Origin: Erwinia endophytica
GTDB lineage: Bacteria > Pseudomonadota > Gammaproteobacteria > Enterobacterales > Enterobacteriaceae
NCBI RefSeq assembly: GCF_009295515.1
Contig: NZ_RQVV01000053.1
Span: 328,358 to 392,357 of the forward strand
Direction of reading: 5' to 3'
Length of the DNA stretch: 64,000 nt
A model generated the notes under the pieces. The model was not told the DNA's origin. It searched no databases and was given only the letters and a program-made list of their open reading frames with translations. Positions 1 through 8,900 of this stretch are shown here, one piece after another. Within the stretch, counting starts at the first letter, position 1; the number at the start of each line of letters is the position of its first letter. The translations under genes were made by a program, and so were the position numbers.

Positions 1-240
1 GAGTACGGGCTGGCGGCAGGCGTGTTCACCACGTCTCTCAATCGAGCGCATCGGGTTATCCATCAGCTCGAAGCCGGGATCTGCTGGGTCAATAGCTGGG
101 GAGAATCACCGGCGCCGATGCCGGTAGGTGGCTACAAGCAGTCAGGGGTTGGCCGTGAAAATGGCATTGAGACGCTGCATCACTACACCCGCACTAAATC
201 GATTCTGATCGAAATGGGCGATTATCCGTCCGCGTTCTGA
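1..240 (+). CDS. betB: Betaine aldehyde dehydrogenase, C-terminal part
   Basis: This is the last 79 codons of an aldehyde dehydrogenase that is open at the left edge of the window. The reading frame runs from base 1 to a TGA at 238-240. The segments [20 protein letters not shown] and [12 protein letters not shown] match the C-terminal end of enterobacterial BetB, as I recall that sequence closely. BetB oxidises betaine aldehyde to the osmoprotectant glycine betaine in the cytoplasm. The choline dehydrogenase gene follows after 67 bases on the same strand, which is the usual betB-betA order and supports the call. The catalytic Cys and Glu lie outside the window. Confidence 0.93.
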   Translation, partial: EYGLAAGVFTTSLNRAHRVIHQLEAGICWVNSWGESPAPMPVGGYKQSGVGRENGIETLHHYTRTKSILIEMGDYPSAF

Positions 241-307
241 GCGTGACGTGCTCAATCTATTGATTATTTTGCCTGCGGTTTACCCGCCGCAGCAGTCTGG
301 AGGTTTA

Positions 308-1984
308 ATGCAGAAATTTGATTACATTATTATTGGCGCGGGTTCAGCAGGTAACGTGCTGGCCACACGGTTGACTGAGGATGCTGACGTATCGGTACTT
401 TTGCTGGAAGCGGGCGGGAAAGATCACCGCTGGGACTTCCGTACCCAAATGCCAGCCGCTTTAGCTTATCCCTTACAGGGTAAACGTTATAACTGGGCTT
501 TTGTCACCGAGCCTGAGCCGCATATGAACCACCGTTGCATGGAATGCGGACGAGGCAAAGGGCTGGGCGGTTCCTCGTTGATCAACGGAATGTGCTACAT
601 CCGCGGTAATGCGCTGGATTACGACCACTGGGCGAAAAAAGACGGCCTGGAAAATTGGTCTTATCTCCATTGCCTGCCGTATTTTCGTCAAGCGGAGAAA
701 CGCGATATTGGCGAAAACGACTACCACGGCGGCGAAGGTTACCTGAACGTTACGACGCCAAAAGCAGGGAATAATCCGTTGTTCCACGCCTTCGTCGCCG
801 CGGCAAAGCAGGCTGGTCATCATCAAACCGACGATCTGAACGGTTACCGTCAGGATGGCTTTGGCCCGATGGATCGTACTGTTACGGCGCAGGGGCGTCG
901 CTCAAGTACTGCCAGAGGATATCTGGATGTCGCGAAGCTGCGACCAAACCTGCGCATCATTACTCATGCGCAGACTGACCGTATCCTGTTCGACGGTAAA
1001 ACCGCGACCGGTGTGTGCTGGTTACGCGGCGGCAAAGAGGAACAGGCACATGCCACGCGTGAAGTGCTGTTGTGTGCCGGGGCGATCGCTTCGCCACAGA
1101 TTTTACAACGCTCAGGCGTTGGCCCACAAGAATGGCTGCGCGAGCTGGACATTACGGTGGTTCACCCCTTACCTGGGGTGGGACGTAATCTGCAGGACCA
1201 TCTTGAGGTGTATATGCAGTACCGCTGTAAAAAACCGCTGAGCCTGTACCCTGCGTTGCAATGGTGGAATCAGCCCGCGATTGGTGCCGAATGGTTGTTT
1301 AACGGTACGGGAATTGGGGCCAGCAATCAATTTGAGGCGGGCGGCTTTATCCGTAGTGACGACCAGCCGGACTGGCCGGATTTACAGTATCACTTTCTGC
1401 CGGTGGCGATTAATTACAATGGCAGCAGTCCGGTAAAAGAACACGGTTTCCAGGTACACGTTGGCCCAATGCGCTCAATGAGCCGTGGCCGGGTGAAGCT
1501 GACGTCGAAGCACCCCTTTGCGCCGCCCTCAATCTTATTCAACTATATGTCGCAACCGCGTGACTGGGTGGAGTTTCGTAACGCGGTGCGCCTGACGCGT
1601 GAAATAATGCGCCAGCCCGCGCTGGCCGAATACTGCGGCGACGAAATTCAGCCCGGTACCGCGGTACAGACTGACCAACAAATTGATGCCTTCATTCGTG
1701 ACCATGCAGAAACGGCTTATCATCCTTGTGGTAGTTGCGCGATGGGTAACGATGAGATGGCAGTGGTGGATGCAGAAGGACGCGTCCATGGAATACAGCG
1801 TCTGCGGGTGGTGGATGCATCCATTATGCCGCAGATCCCGACGGGCAACCTCAATGCCCCGACGGTGATGATCGCTGAGAAAATCGCCGATCTGATCCGG
1901 GGGCGTGTACCGCTGGCGGCTGCAACGGTGCCGTACTATCAGTTGCGAGGTGACAAGGCTTACGCGAAGGCTGAACGGGTCTGA
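308..1984 (+). CDS. betA: Choline dehydrogenase
   Basis: This is a 558-residue FAD enzyme of the GMC oxidoreductase family that oxidises choline to betaine aldehyde, the step before BetB. The N-terminal dinucleotide-binding motif [13 protein letters not shown] is at about residues 10-22, the GMC signature [15 protein letters not shown] is at about 80-94, and the conserved C-terminal region with [12 protein letters not shown] and the [12 protein letters not shown] end is present. Length and motifs are standard for BetA. I chose the ATG at 308 because a GGAG Shine-Dalgarno sits just upstream and the family begins at this [12 protein letters not shown] segment. A GTG at 248 would add 20 residues that the family lacks. 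betB lies immediately upstream, so the two are probably cotranscribed. Confidence 0.96.
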   Translation: MQKFDYIIIGAGSAGNVLATRLTEDADVSVLLLEAGGKDHRWDFRTQMPAALAYPLQGKRYNWAFVTEPEPHMNHRCMECGRGKGLGGSSLINGMCYIRGNALDYDHWAKKDGLENWSYLHCLPYFRQAEKRDIGENDYHGGEGYLNVTTPKAGNNPLFHAFVAAAKQAGHHQTDDLNGYRQDGFGPMDRTVTAQGRRSSTARGYLDVAKLRPNLRIITHAQTDRILFDGKTATGVCWLRGGKEEQAHATREVLLCAGAIASPQILQRSGVGPQEWLRELDITVVHPLPGVGRNLQDHLEVYMQYRCKKPLSLYPALQWWNQPAIGAEWLFNGTGIGASNQFEAGGFIRSDDQPDWPDLQYHFLPVAINYNGSSPVKEHGFQVHVGPMRSMSRGRVKLTSKHPFAPPSILFNYMSQPRDWVEFRNAVRLTREIMRQPALAEYCGDEIQPGTAVQTDQQIDAFIRDHAETAYHPCGSCAMGNDEMAVVDAEGRVHGIQRLRVVDASIMPQIPTGNLNAPTVMIAEKIADLIRGRVPLAAATVPYYQLRGDKAYAKAERV

Positions 1985-2211
1985 TCCGCTGTATTCTGGC
2001 AAAAGATTGCCGGACGGACATCAACCCGGGTCCTGAGTGGATTTTAGTTTTCGCTGAGGAGATACATGGGATGGCAGGTTTGTCGCCAGAATATCGTCAC
2101 CGGTGGCGAAGGTATTCACCACCGGTGGATGAGCGCAAAAGCGGAGGCCGCGTTTCAACTGACTATCACGTCAGATGTTAGCCCTGATGGGGTGAGGTTG
2201 TCGCTGCCGCG

Positions 2212-2877
2212 CTACTCACTAGCCTGCGAGATACCCGCTGCATTCGGCGAAGTACTGGACGTCGTTGCCGTGGTGGTATTTTCGGTGCTGATCGGGGCCG
2301 CGTTCGGCGAGGTGCTGGACGTCGTTGCGGTGGCGGTATTTTCGGTGCTGACCGGGGCGGCGTTCGGTGAGGGACTGGACGTCGTTGCGGTGGTGGTATT
2401 TTCGGTGCCCGTTGTCGTCACTGTAATTGATGGGGTCGCGGGTATAACGTCAGAAGCCGGAGCCGCTGATGCCGGTACCCGAGTGGCCGCCCCAGCCGTA
2501 AAGGCTGGCTTGTCTTTCAAAACAGAATACGTGACGTGCTGCACTTTATTCTGCACGGCGGTAATCTCGACAGGCGGAATAGTTACGCGCCCCAAACCAT
2601 ACAGTGTTGGCACATAACCGCCAATTTGATGCGTGCCTTCCGTCAAATGTAAATCTGTCGTCTTCCCGGGCTGTAGTGGCGCGGCATCCACGCCGTCAAC
2701 AGTGACAATAATCGATGACCCATCATCCGTTCGGCTGATAATATGTGAAATAGAGACCTGTGCGGGTCCGTTTGCCAGCTTTTGCGTGGCGGGGTGTTCA
2801 TCCGTTGTTGAAACTTGTGCACAGCCAGTCAGCGTCAGAGCAGCCGCAATGGCGGCCAGGGTAAACCGATGAACCAT
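2212..2877 (-). CDS. Putative lipoprotein with C-terminal Ser/Thr-rich repeats
   Basis: This encodes 221 residues. The N-terminus is a lipoprotein signal peptide with a lipobox (LTGC, Cys about residue 19), so the product should be anchored in a membrane facing the periplasm. Residues 40-125 form a compact region that could be a small beta domain. The last 75 or so residues consist of three copies of a 20-residue unit resembling STENTTTATTSSTSPNAAPI, rich in Thr, Ser, Ala and Pro, which looks like an unstructured tether. The repeat is a perfect 60-base period in the DNA. I do not recognise the family. It is transcribed toward betA and is followed on its 5' side by an IS element. An opposite-strand frame through the same repeats is a by-product of them. 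Confidence 0.75.
   Translation of the reverse strand: MVHRFTLAAIAAALTLTGCAQVSTTDEHPATQKLANGPAQVSISHIISRTDDGSSIIVTVDGVDAAPLQPGKTTDLHLTEGTHQIGGYVPTLYGLGRVTIPPVEITAVQNKVQHVTYSVLKDKPAFTAGAATRVPASAAPASDVIPATPSITVTTTGTENTTTATTSSPSPNAAPVSTENTATATTSSTSPNAAPISTENTTTATTSSTSPNAAGISQASE
2230..2410. repeat. Three tandem 60-bp repeats inside the lipoprotein gene
   Basis: Three adjacent 60-base units differ at only a few positions each. They encode three 20-residue repeats at the C-terminus of the lipoprotein. Because 60 is a multiple of three, gain or loss of a unit keeps the frame, so the number of copies could vary between strains. Confidence 0.85.
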
Positions 2878-3090
2878 AATGCCTCGTTGTTGTTACTGCT
2901 CCAAAACCGTCTATTTTAACCAGTCCCGCCCGGCAGTGACAGTAGAGGCTCTGTTCGGTTGCTTTTAAAATTATGAACAGATGTGAAATACTTAGCTGTC
3001 TCCTGACAGTCCGTGTCCCGATTAGCGGGATCATGGCAAGTACGATTCTCCCAGCGTCAGCATCAGTCGATTAACCCAGGCGAAAAAGGC

Positions 3091-3899
3091 GGTTCTGTCG
3101 CATTAACGGAGGATGGTTGCCAAAAGTTGTGTTGACTGTTTTTCATACAGTCAACAGGTAAAACTGTTCAGCCGGGGACAGCCCGTCTCCGTCCGGATGC
3201 TCATATTGCCCTTTGCGTATCATGTGGAGCAGCTCAATTCCCGCCAGGAGGATCTGCGCCAGCCGGAATGATTTGAATCCGGTCATCAGCTTTATCCTCC
3301 GTTTGATGTTACGGTGCTCCTGCTCAACCAGATTATTCAGATACTTACTCTGCCTGATGGTGATACTTTTCTCTTTTTCCTTACCTGCATTGAGTGTGGC
3401 CAGTGCCGCTGTATTAGCGACACTCTTATCGATGGTTACCACCTCTGGTTCGTCATGCTGGCGAAGGGCTTTGCGGAAGAAACGCAGGGCTGCTGCGGCA
3501 TCCCGTTTAGCCGTCAGCAAAAAGTCGATGGTCTGAGCTTCAGTATCGACCGCACGGTACAGATATTTCCACTGGCCCCTGACCCTGATGTCCGTTTCAT
3601 CCATTCGCCACCGGCACCCCACGGCACGTTTATACCGGCGGAACGCCTTATCCAGCAGCGGGACAAGACGAATGACCCAGCGGTGAAGCGTGGAATGATC
3701 GACGATGATACCCCGCTCTGCCATCATCTCCTCCAGATTGCGCAGGCTCAGGGAATAAGCCAGATACCAGCGAACACACTGAGCAATTATATCGACGGGA
3801 TAATGCAGGCGTTTGAAGGATTTTTGGATCAGGGGCATGGTCAGCAATATCATAAAAAAACAGCAGATTACCAGAATATCTGCTTAATGCGACAGAACC
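3091..3899 (-). mobile_element. Complete IS6-family insertion sequence (809 bp)
   Basis: The element is bounded by a perfect 16-base inverted repeat, GGTTCTGTCGCATTAA at 3091-3106 and its complement at 3884-3899. It contains a single full-length IS6-type transposase on the minus strand. Size and single-gene layout fit the IS6 family. The 8 bases on the outer sides (AAAAAGGC and AGGTACTG) do not match, so there is no target duplication. That fits recombination or adjacent deletion after insertion, or one of the cointegrate routes of this family. Confidence 0.9.
3143..3853 (-). CDS. IS6-family DDE transposase
   Basis: This encodes 236 residues, the full length for the family. The order of features is an N-terminal helix-turn-helix region with RGIIVDHSTLHRW (about 48-59), then the DDE catalytic residues: Asp85 in RMDETDI, Asp142 in VTIDKS and Glu178 in NLVEQEHRNIK, followed by FKSFRLA. 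All three acidic residues are present, so the enzyme may be active. An alternative start is the methionine at residue 6. It is the only gene of the IS at 3091-3899. Confidence 0.93.
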   Translation of the reverse strand: MILLTMPLIQKSFKRLHYPVDIIAQCVRWYLAYSLSLRNLEEMMAERGIIVDHSTLHRWVIRLVPLLDKAFRRYKRAVGCRWRMDETDIRVRGQWKYLYRAVDTEAQTIDFLLTAKRDAAAALRFFRKALRQHDEPEVVTIDKSVANTAALATLNAGKEKEKSITIRQSKYLNNLVEQEHRNIKRRIKLMTGFKSFRLAQILLAGIELLHMIRKGQYEHPDGDGLSPAEQFYLLTV

Positions 3900-4211
3900 A
3901 GGTACTGCATTCCAAACCGATTCAGGACTGGATCCGTGCCAAATATAAAGGTGCGGTGATCCCGGTGAATAACTGATAACAGGAAAAGGCCGGAGTCATT
4001 CGGTCTCTTTGTGTGGACTTTTTATCATTTCCCGGCATGTTGTCTATTCAGCCAGAGAATGTGCGGAGGAGGGGATGAGTCCTTGTTGATGTCGGGATTT
4101 TACATTATGTCTGAAAATATATAACCAGAAGCTGCTAATGCAGCTAATAAAGTATAAATAATGACATTTCATCAAATAATCTTTTAACATTTCCACTAAA
4201 AATAGTTAGAC

Positions 4212-4718
4212 TTGCCATCAACCCGAAGTCTGTATAGTGGAATACCTGACTTGCTCACACTGTATCGTCTGTCTCAACGCCGCCTGCCAGCTCTGATTGC
4301 CCTGATGGCTATCCTGATGCTGTTTATCGCGCCAGAGGTTTCGAAAACGCTGGAGCACCGGCAGGTGCGAGCGGCATATGAAACCTCGTCAGCGGTGATG
4401 GGCGAGATGGATATGGGCATGATGCCGATGGATCATGGGATGAAACACCCTGTGACCAGCGCATCCCCCGATGAGATGACCGGTCATGCCGGGAACCCGG
4501 TTGCGCATGGGAAGCGTAGCGACGAGGGAATAATGGATGATTTCGCCTGTGGCTACTGCCAGTTGTTGGTACATTCTCCCCTGCTGGCCTGGGTGTTGGC
4601 CGCGCTTATCCTTCTGCTGTTTCTTATTACTCGGGTTGCTCCTTCACTGTTATCGCCCGCTCCCCCCATGACTTTCTTCCCCGGTATTTCACAACCCAGA
4701 GCGCCGCCTGCGGTTTAA
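4212..4718 (+). CDS. DUF2946-type membrane protein, Met/His-rich (copper-associated)
   Basis: This encodes up to 168 residues. It has a hydrophobic segment near residues 28-42, a Met/His-rich stretch around residues 63-78 (MGEMDMGMMPMDHGMKH), a CGYCQLLVH motif near residue 112 and a second membrane segment after it. The CxxC-type motif followed by a hydrophobic helix is typical of the DUF2946 family, which is often found beside copper-handling genes. The Met/His stretch could bind copper or silver; that part is inference. A CopC-family gene follows 284 bases downstream. The start is uncertain: TTG at 4212 gives the longest frame, and TTG at 4251 would put the first membrane segment nearer the N-terminus. 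Neither has a strong ribosome site. Confidence 0.7.
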   Translation: MPSTRSLYSGIPDLLTLYRLSQRRLPALIALMAILMLFIAPEVSKTLEHRQVRAAYETSSAVMGEMDMGMMPMDHGMKHPVTSASPDEMTGHAGNPVAHGKRSDEGIMDDFACGYCQLLVHSPLLAWVLAALILLLFLITRVAPSLLSPAPPMTFFPGISQPRAPPAV

Positions 4719-4801
4719 TATTTCATAGCGATAAAATTAGAACGTTATTTTCGCAACATCACGCGATGAAACGGGAAAATTAAATATGCGCGACGCGCAG
4801 G

Positions 4802-4948
4802 ATGTACTACGCCTTAAATAAATATTCGGTGAGTGAAAAAGATAAATCACAGGATTTTATTGCGCAGACGTCAATGAATACCCTTGTTACCGGGGTTGTC
4901 TGGTATTTCATCAGTAATGAAATCGGATCCCGTCAGGGGCGTGTCTGA
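4802..4948 (+). CDS. Possible 48-residue hypothetical protein
   Basis: A short frame starts at an ATG and ends at a TGA. The product has a charged N-terminal half and a hydrophobic stretch (TLVTGVVWYFI) near residues 28-38. There is no clear Shine-Dalgarno; AGG lies too close to the ATG. It fills the gap between the DUF2946 gene and copC. I cannot assign a family, and it may be chance or a gene remnant. Confidence 0.22.
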   Translation: MYYALNKYSVSEKDKSQDFIAQTSMNTLVTGVVWYFISNEIGSRQGRV

Positions 4949-5002
4949 ATTATCTGTTCTGACCCGGTTGTCAGGATTCTATTTTATCTAAGGAGAAGTG
5001 AT

Positions 5003-5377
5003 ATGTTCGTGCATCTGAAAAAAGCCATTGCCACCGCTGCCGTGTTGGCGACATTGATCGTTTCGCAACAGGCGCTTGCTCATGCTCATCTGGCCAGTGC
5101 CGTACCGGCCGATAAAGCGGTTATCAGTACATCGCCCACCGCCCTGACACTCACCTTCACCGAAGGTGTGGAGCCAAATTTCAGTGGTGTCATGCTGATA
5201 GGCGCTGATGGTGCGATGGTGAGTACCGGTAAACTTAGCGTTGATAAGGCGGACAATAAAGTGGCCACGGTACCGCTGAACGCGCCATTAAAAGCGGGTA
5301 GTTACGTGGTTGACTGGCATGTACTGTCGGTTGATGGTCACAAAACCAAAGGCAGCTACAACTTCACACTGAAATAG
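5003..5377 (+). CDS. yobA: CopC/YobA-family periplasmic copper-binding protein
   Basis: This encodes 124 residues with a clear Sec signal peptide cleaved after ALA near residue 26. The mature protein would start with His (HAHLASAVPADKAV), and an N-terminal His is a copper ligand in CopC-type proteins. The single CopC beta-sandwich carries the conserved segments TLTFTEGVEPNFSGV, YVVDWHVLSVDGHKTKGSYNF, with His residues in WHVLSVDGH also likely ligands. Length equals that of E. coli YobA. An AAGGAG site lies before the ATG at 5003. It probably acts in periplasmic copper homeostasis with the upstream DUF2946 protein. No copD partner is adjacent. Confidence 0.92.
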   Translation: MFVHLKKAIATAAVLATLIVSQQALAHAHLASAVPADKAVISTSPTALTLTFTEGVEPNFSGVMLIGADGAMVSTGKLSVDKADNKVATVPLNAPLKAGSYVVDWHVLSVDGHKTKGSYNFTLK

Positions 5378-5384
5378 CCCATAG

Positions 5385-5413
5385 TGCGGACGTTAATCAC
5401 GTTGACGTCCGCA
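5385..5413 (+). terminator. Stem-loop after copC
   Basis: A perfect 9-base stem (TGCGGACGT and its complement, loop of 11) lies 7 bases after the yobA stop. There is no following T tract, so it may be a weak or factor-assisted terminator, or a stabilising 3' hairpin. Confidence 0.4.
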
Positions 5414-5526
5414 GTGGTGTGTTAATGCAGTAAAGCTAATGCGAACTTTTCCCGCCCAGGATGTACAGAGTGAAAGACGCCATAAAATTCGCGCATATTA
5501 TCACCACTCAGACAGGAACATTTTCC

Positions 5527-5778
5527 ATGCAGAGAAAAGAAACGAAGCAATTTATTTTTGCGGTAGTGATAGTGCTTATTGTTGCCCTGACCATCATGTC
5601 TAAGGCGATGATCGGCGGAGCAATTGATGAATACCACTTGCCATTGAGCGACTGGTCTGTCGAAATGTTGGTCACTCAGTTATTCATGATAGTGGTCTAC
5701 TCGATGGTCTTTACCGGCCTGTTCTCCATCCCCCTGTGGTACTGGTTTTTAGGGGGAGAGAAGACAGACGAGGGCTAA
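5527..5778 (+). CDS. Small two-helix membrane protein of unknown function
   Basis: This encodes 83 residues with two predicted membrane segments: FIFAVVIVLIVALTIMS near residues 9-25 and LFMIVVYSMVFTGLFSIPLWYWF near 51-73. I chose the ATG at 5527 because AGGAA lies about 8 bases upstream; a longer frame from 5461 adds residues with no such signal. The gene follows copC on the same strand and is ended by a good terminator. I do not recognise a named family, and a link to copper handling is only suggested by position. Confidence 0.65.
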   Translation: MQRKETKQFIFAVVIVLIVALTIMSKAMIGGAIDEYHLPLSDWSVEMLVTQLFMIVVYSMVFTGLFSIPLWYWFLGGEKTDEG

Positions 5779-5832
5779 GTTGCAATCTGATTGTCTTAGT
5801 CAACAGAAATGTTGACGGCCAATCATCACGGC

Positions 5833-5864
5833 AGGCCACGCTATCCGTGGCCTGATCGTTTTTT
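5833..5864 (+). terminator. Rho-independent terminator
   Basis: An 8-base perfect stem (AGGCCACG with its complement, 5-base loop) is followed by a run of six T. It lies 55 bases after the small membrane protein gene and just before the convergent 3' end of the glucan synthase gene. Confidence 0.85.
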
Positions 5865-5912
5865 AATAACCATTTAGTCAAGAAGATGGCGTTATTACCT
5901 CCTTCGGGCCCC

Positions 5913-8900
5913 TCAATTTTGAATAATGTTGACTGTATGGTTTCGCCCGTCATCAAGCAGGGGGATCCTGTCATCTGGGAGCATTACGCCATCCATTGCA
6001 ACGCGATATGCTCCGCTGTCACGCGAGACCGAGATGTCATACTGACTCTCACCCTGTTGATATGTCATGCTGAGTGAGGGCCAGTCATGCGGCAACTTAG
6101 CATGTACCGTGATCGTCTCACCGTAACGTTTAATGCCCAGTAATTCTTCTGTCAGCAGGCGATATGCCCAGCCTGCTGAACCGGTATACCAGCTCCATCC
6201 TCCACGCCCGGTGTGTGGAGAAGCGCTATATACATCGGCACTCATGACGTAAGGCTCAACTTTATACCGTTCTACATCACTGGCATTCAGCGCATGGTTT
6301 ATTGGATTAATCATCGACCACAACTGCCAGGCACGCGCAGTATTACCCATCCGGGCAAAAGCCATTACCGCCCAGATAGCCCCATGCGTATATTGTCCGC
6401 CGTTTTCCCGGACGCCTGGCAGATAACCCTGAATGTAGCCAGGATTCGGCCCGTGACCATCGAACGGCGGCGTTAACAGTTTAATCAGTCCCGTATCGTT
6501 TTCTACCAGATGCTCATCCAGGGCCTGCATGGCCTGGGCGCTACGTGCAGGATCAGCCGCTCCGGACAGTACGGACCAACTTTGCGCAATCGCATCAATC
6601 CGGCAATCCTGCGATGTCGTGGAACCCAGGGGGGGGCCATCATCAAAATAGCCACGTCGGTACCATTTTCCGTCCCAGGCGGCGGTCTCAAGATTTTGCT
6701 GTAAGCGCGATGCTTCCCTGTGGCACAGCGAAGCAACATCGCGGTCCTGACGTTGTTCTGCAAGGTCGGCGAAACGCTGCAAGATGTCGTACAGGAAGAA
6801 TCCCAACCAGATACTTTCACCTTTACCTTCGATGCCGACCCGGTTCATCCCGTCATTCCAGTCTCCTGTGCCCATGAGCGGTAAACCATGCTGCCCGAAT
6901 TGCAGGCCGTGCCGGATGGCTTTTACGCAGTGTAGCCACAGTGTCTCTTCCATCGCACTGATCGTGGGCTTATCGTAGACGGATTCTTCACCTGCGTGGA
7001 GCGGGCGACCTTCAAGATAAGGTATGCGTTGTTCGAGCACTCCGGCGTCTCCCGTTGTTTCCACATAGTGACACACAGCCAGCGGGAGCCAGAGATAGTC
7101 ATCCGAGCAGCGTGTGCGCACGCCATTTCCAAGAGGAGGATGCCACCAGTGTTGTACATCGCCCTCGATAAACTGCCGTGATGCACAGCGCTCAATCTGT
7201 TTGCGCAGCAATTTCGGCGCGGCGTGACTCAATGCCAGGGTGTCCTGTAACTGGTCCCGGAAACCAAATGCGCCACCGGACTGGTAGTATCCACTGCGGG
7301 CCATGAGGCGACAGGCTATCGTCTGGTACAGTAGCCAGCCATTCACCAGTAAATTAACGGTGGTATCAGGGGTGTTGACCACGATTTTATCGAGCACATG
7401 GTGCCAGTATTGGTGAACATGGCGCAGTTCTTCGCGGACGGCATTTTCGTTCAGATAGCGAGTCAGCGTCGCCTGGGCCTGGGCCGGGTCTTCGCCCACG
7501 CCGAGGACAAAAATAAATGTTTTCTGATCGCCATCAATTAAGGTGGTCGCAGACTGGACCGCGCCGCAGGGATCGAGGCCTGCGCCTGTTTTATCGGACA
7601 GCTTGCGCAAACCCATTGCTGCTGGTTTTTGCAACGAACCGTTGCGACCAATAAACTCGCGGCGATCACCCGTCAACGAACAGTGAACGCCCGTGACGGC
7701 GAAGAATGCGGTGCGTCCACCGCCGTTTGCGCCGTAAAAGTTGTTCGCCATAACGCCGCAGCCGCCTGCGATGCTAGCCGCATGGGTGACGATGTGCAGG
7801 GCGGATGGCGTTCGTGATTCACCGAGTGTCCATTCCACGTAGCCGGTGACGGACAGTTTACGTGTTCGCCCTGAGTTGTTGCTGAGCGTCAGGATTGCCA
7901 GTTTAACCGGTGCCTGTTCGGCAACCAATACCGTCATCTCGCTGTCGATGCCGCTCTCCCGGTGGGAAAATATGCTGTAGCCGAAACCATGACGAGACAA
8001 ATAGTCTCCCTGCCCACGTCGTGGCAAAGTGGTTGGCGACCAGCATACGCCGCTCTCTTCGTCACGCAGGTAAAACGCTTCGCCGCTGCGATCGCTGACG
8101 GGATCGTTTTCCCACGGTGTTAACCGATATTCATGGGCATTCTCATACCAGCTGTAGGCCTGTCCCGCTTCAGACAGCACGCTGCCGAAACAGGGGTTAG
8201 CCAGTACATTTGACCAGGGGGCCGGTGTCGGCTCATTCTCCCTGAGCACAATCTGATACTCACGACCGTCCTGAGAAAAACCACCGTAACCGTTAAAATG
8301 CAGTAGCTGGCTGGTATCCGGCGACCAGGGGCGGTGCTGATTTATGCCTGGCTCAGGGTGAGGGATAAATAGCTGTGTCGCGGTGAGTACGGTATGAAGA
8401 CGCTGACTGAGCTGTTCGTTCAGCCCTCCTGCGCGGTCATCAAGACTGATGTGAGCGACGCTGATTAAAAGTAGTTTGTCTTCAGCGGACAGGTGTTCGC
8501 TGTTACGGACAAAGATCCCACCAGATTTATCCAGCAGACTGGCCTCAGAGCGGGCATAAATCAGGTCCAGGATCTGGTGTTGCAGCGCCTGTTGGTAGCC
8601 GCCTGGTCGGTCATTCAGGATCACTAAATCCACTGACAGTCCTTTCAGATGCCAGTAGCGGTGCGCCTGAATAAGCGTGGTAATGGACGGGATACTCTCC
8701 TCGCTGGTGACACTGAGCAGCACGATTGGCAGGTCACCAGAAATGGCCCAGCCCCACAGACCGGACTGACCGCGGCGGTTACGGCTGATTATCTGGCTGT
8801 CTGCGCGCAGTTCCGGACAGGGATAAAGCACCGCGCTGGCGAGACGGTTAAATAGCGCGGCATCGTCTTCATTGGCGTTCATTTGTCGTAATACCGCCAG

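Noticed and set aside
2066..2617. Long plus-strand open frame with a GAGGAG ribosome-like site, opposite the lipoprotein
   Set aside because: Its middle is the reverse reading of the 60-base repeats, it lacks family features, and the minus-strand frame has a signal peptide with lipobox.
3900..3976. Open frame tail (HSKPIQDWIRAKYKGAVIPV) just after the IS
   Set aside because: It could be the end of a gene cut by the IS, but it is too short to assign, so I did not list it as a feature.
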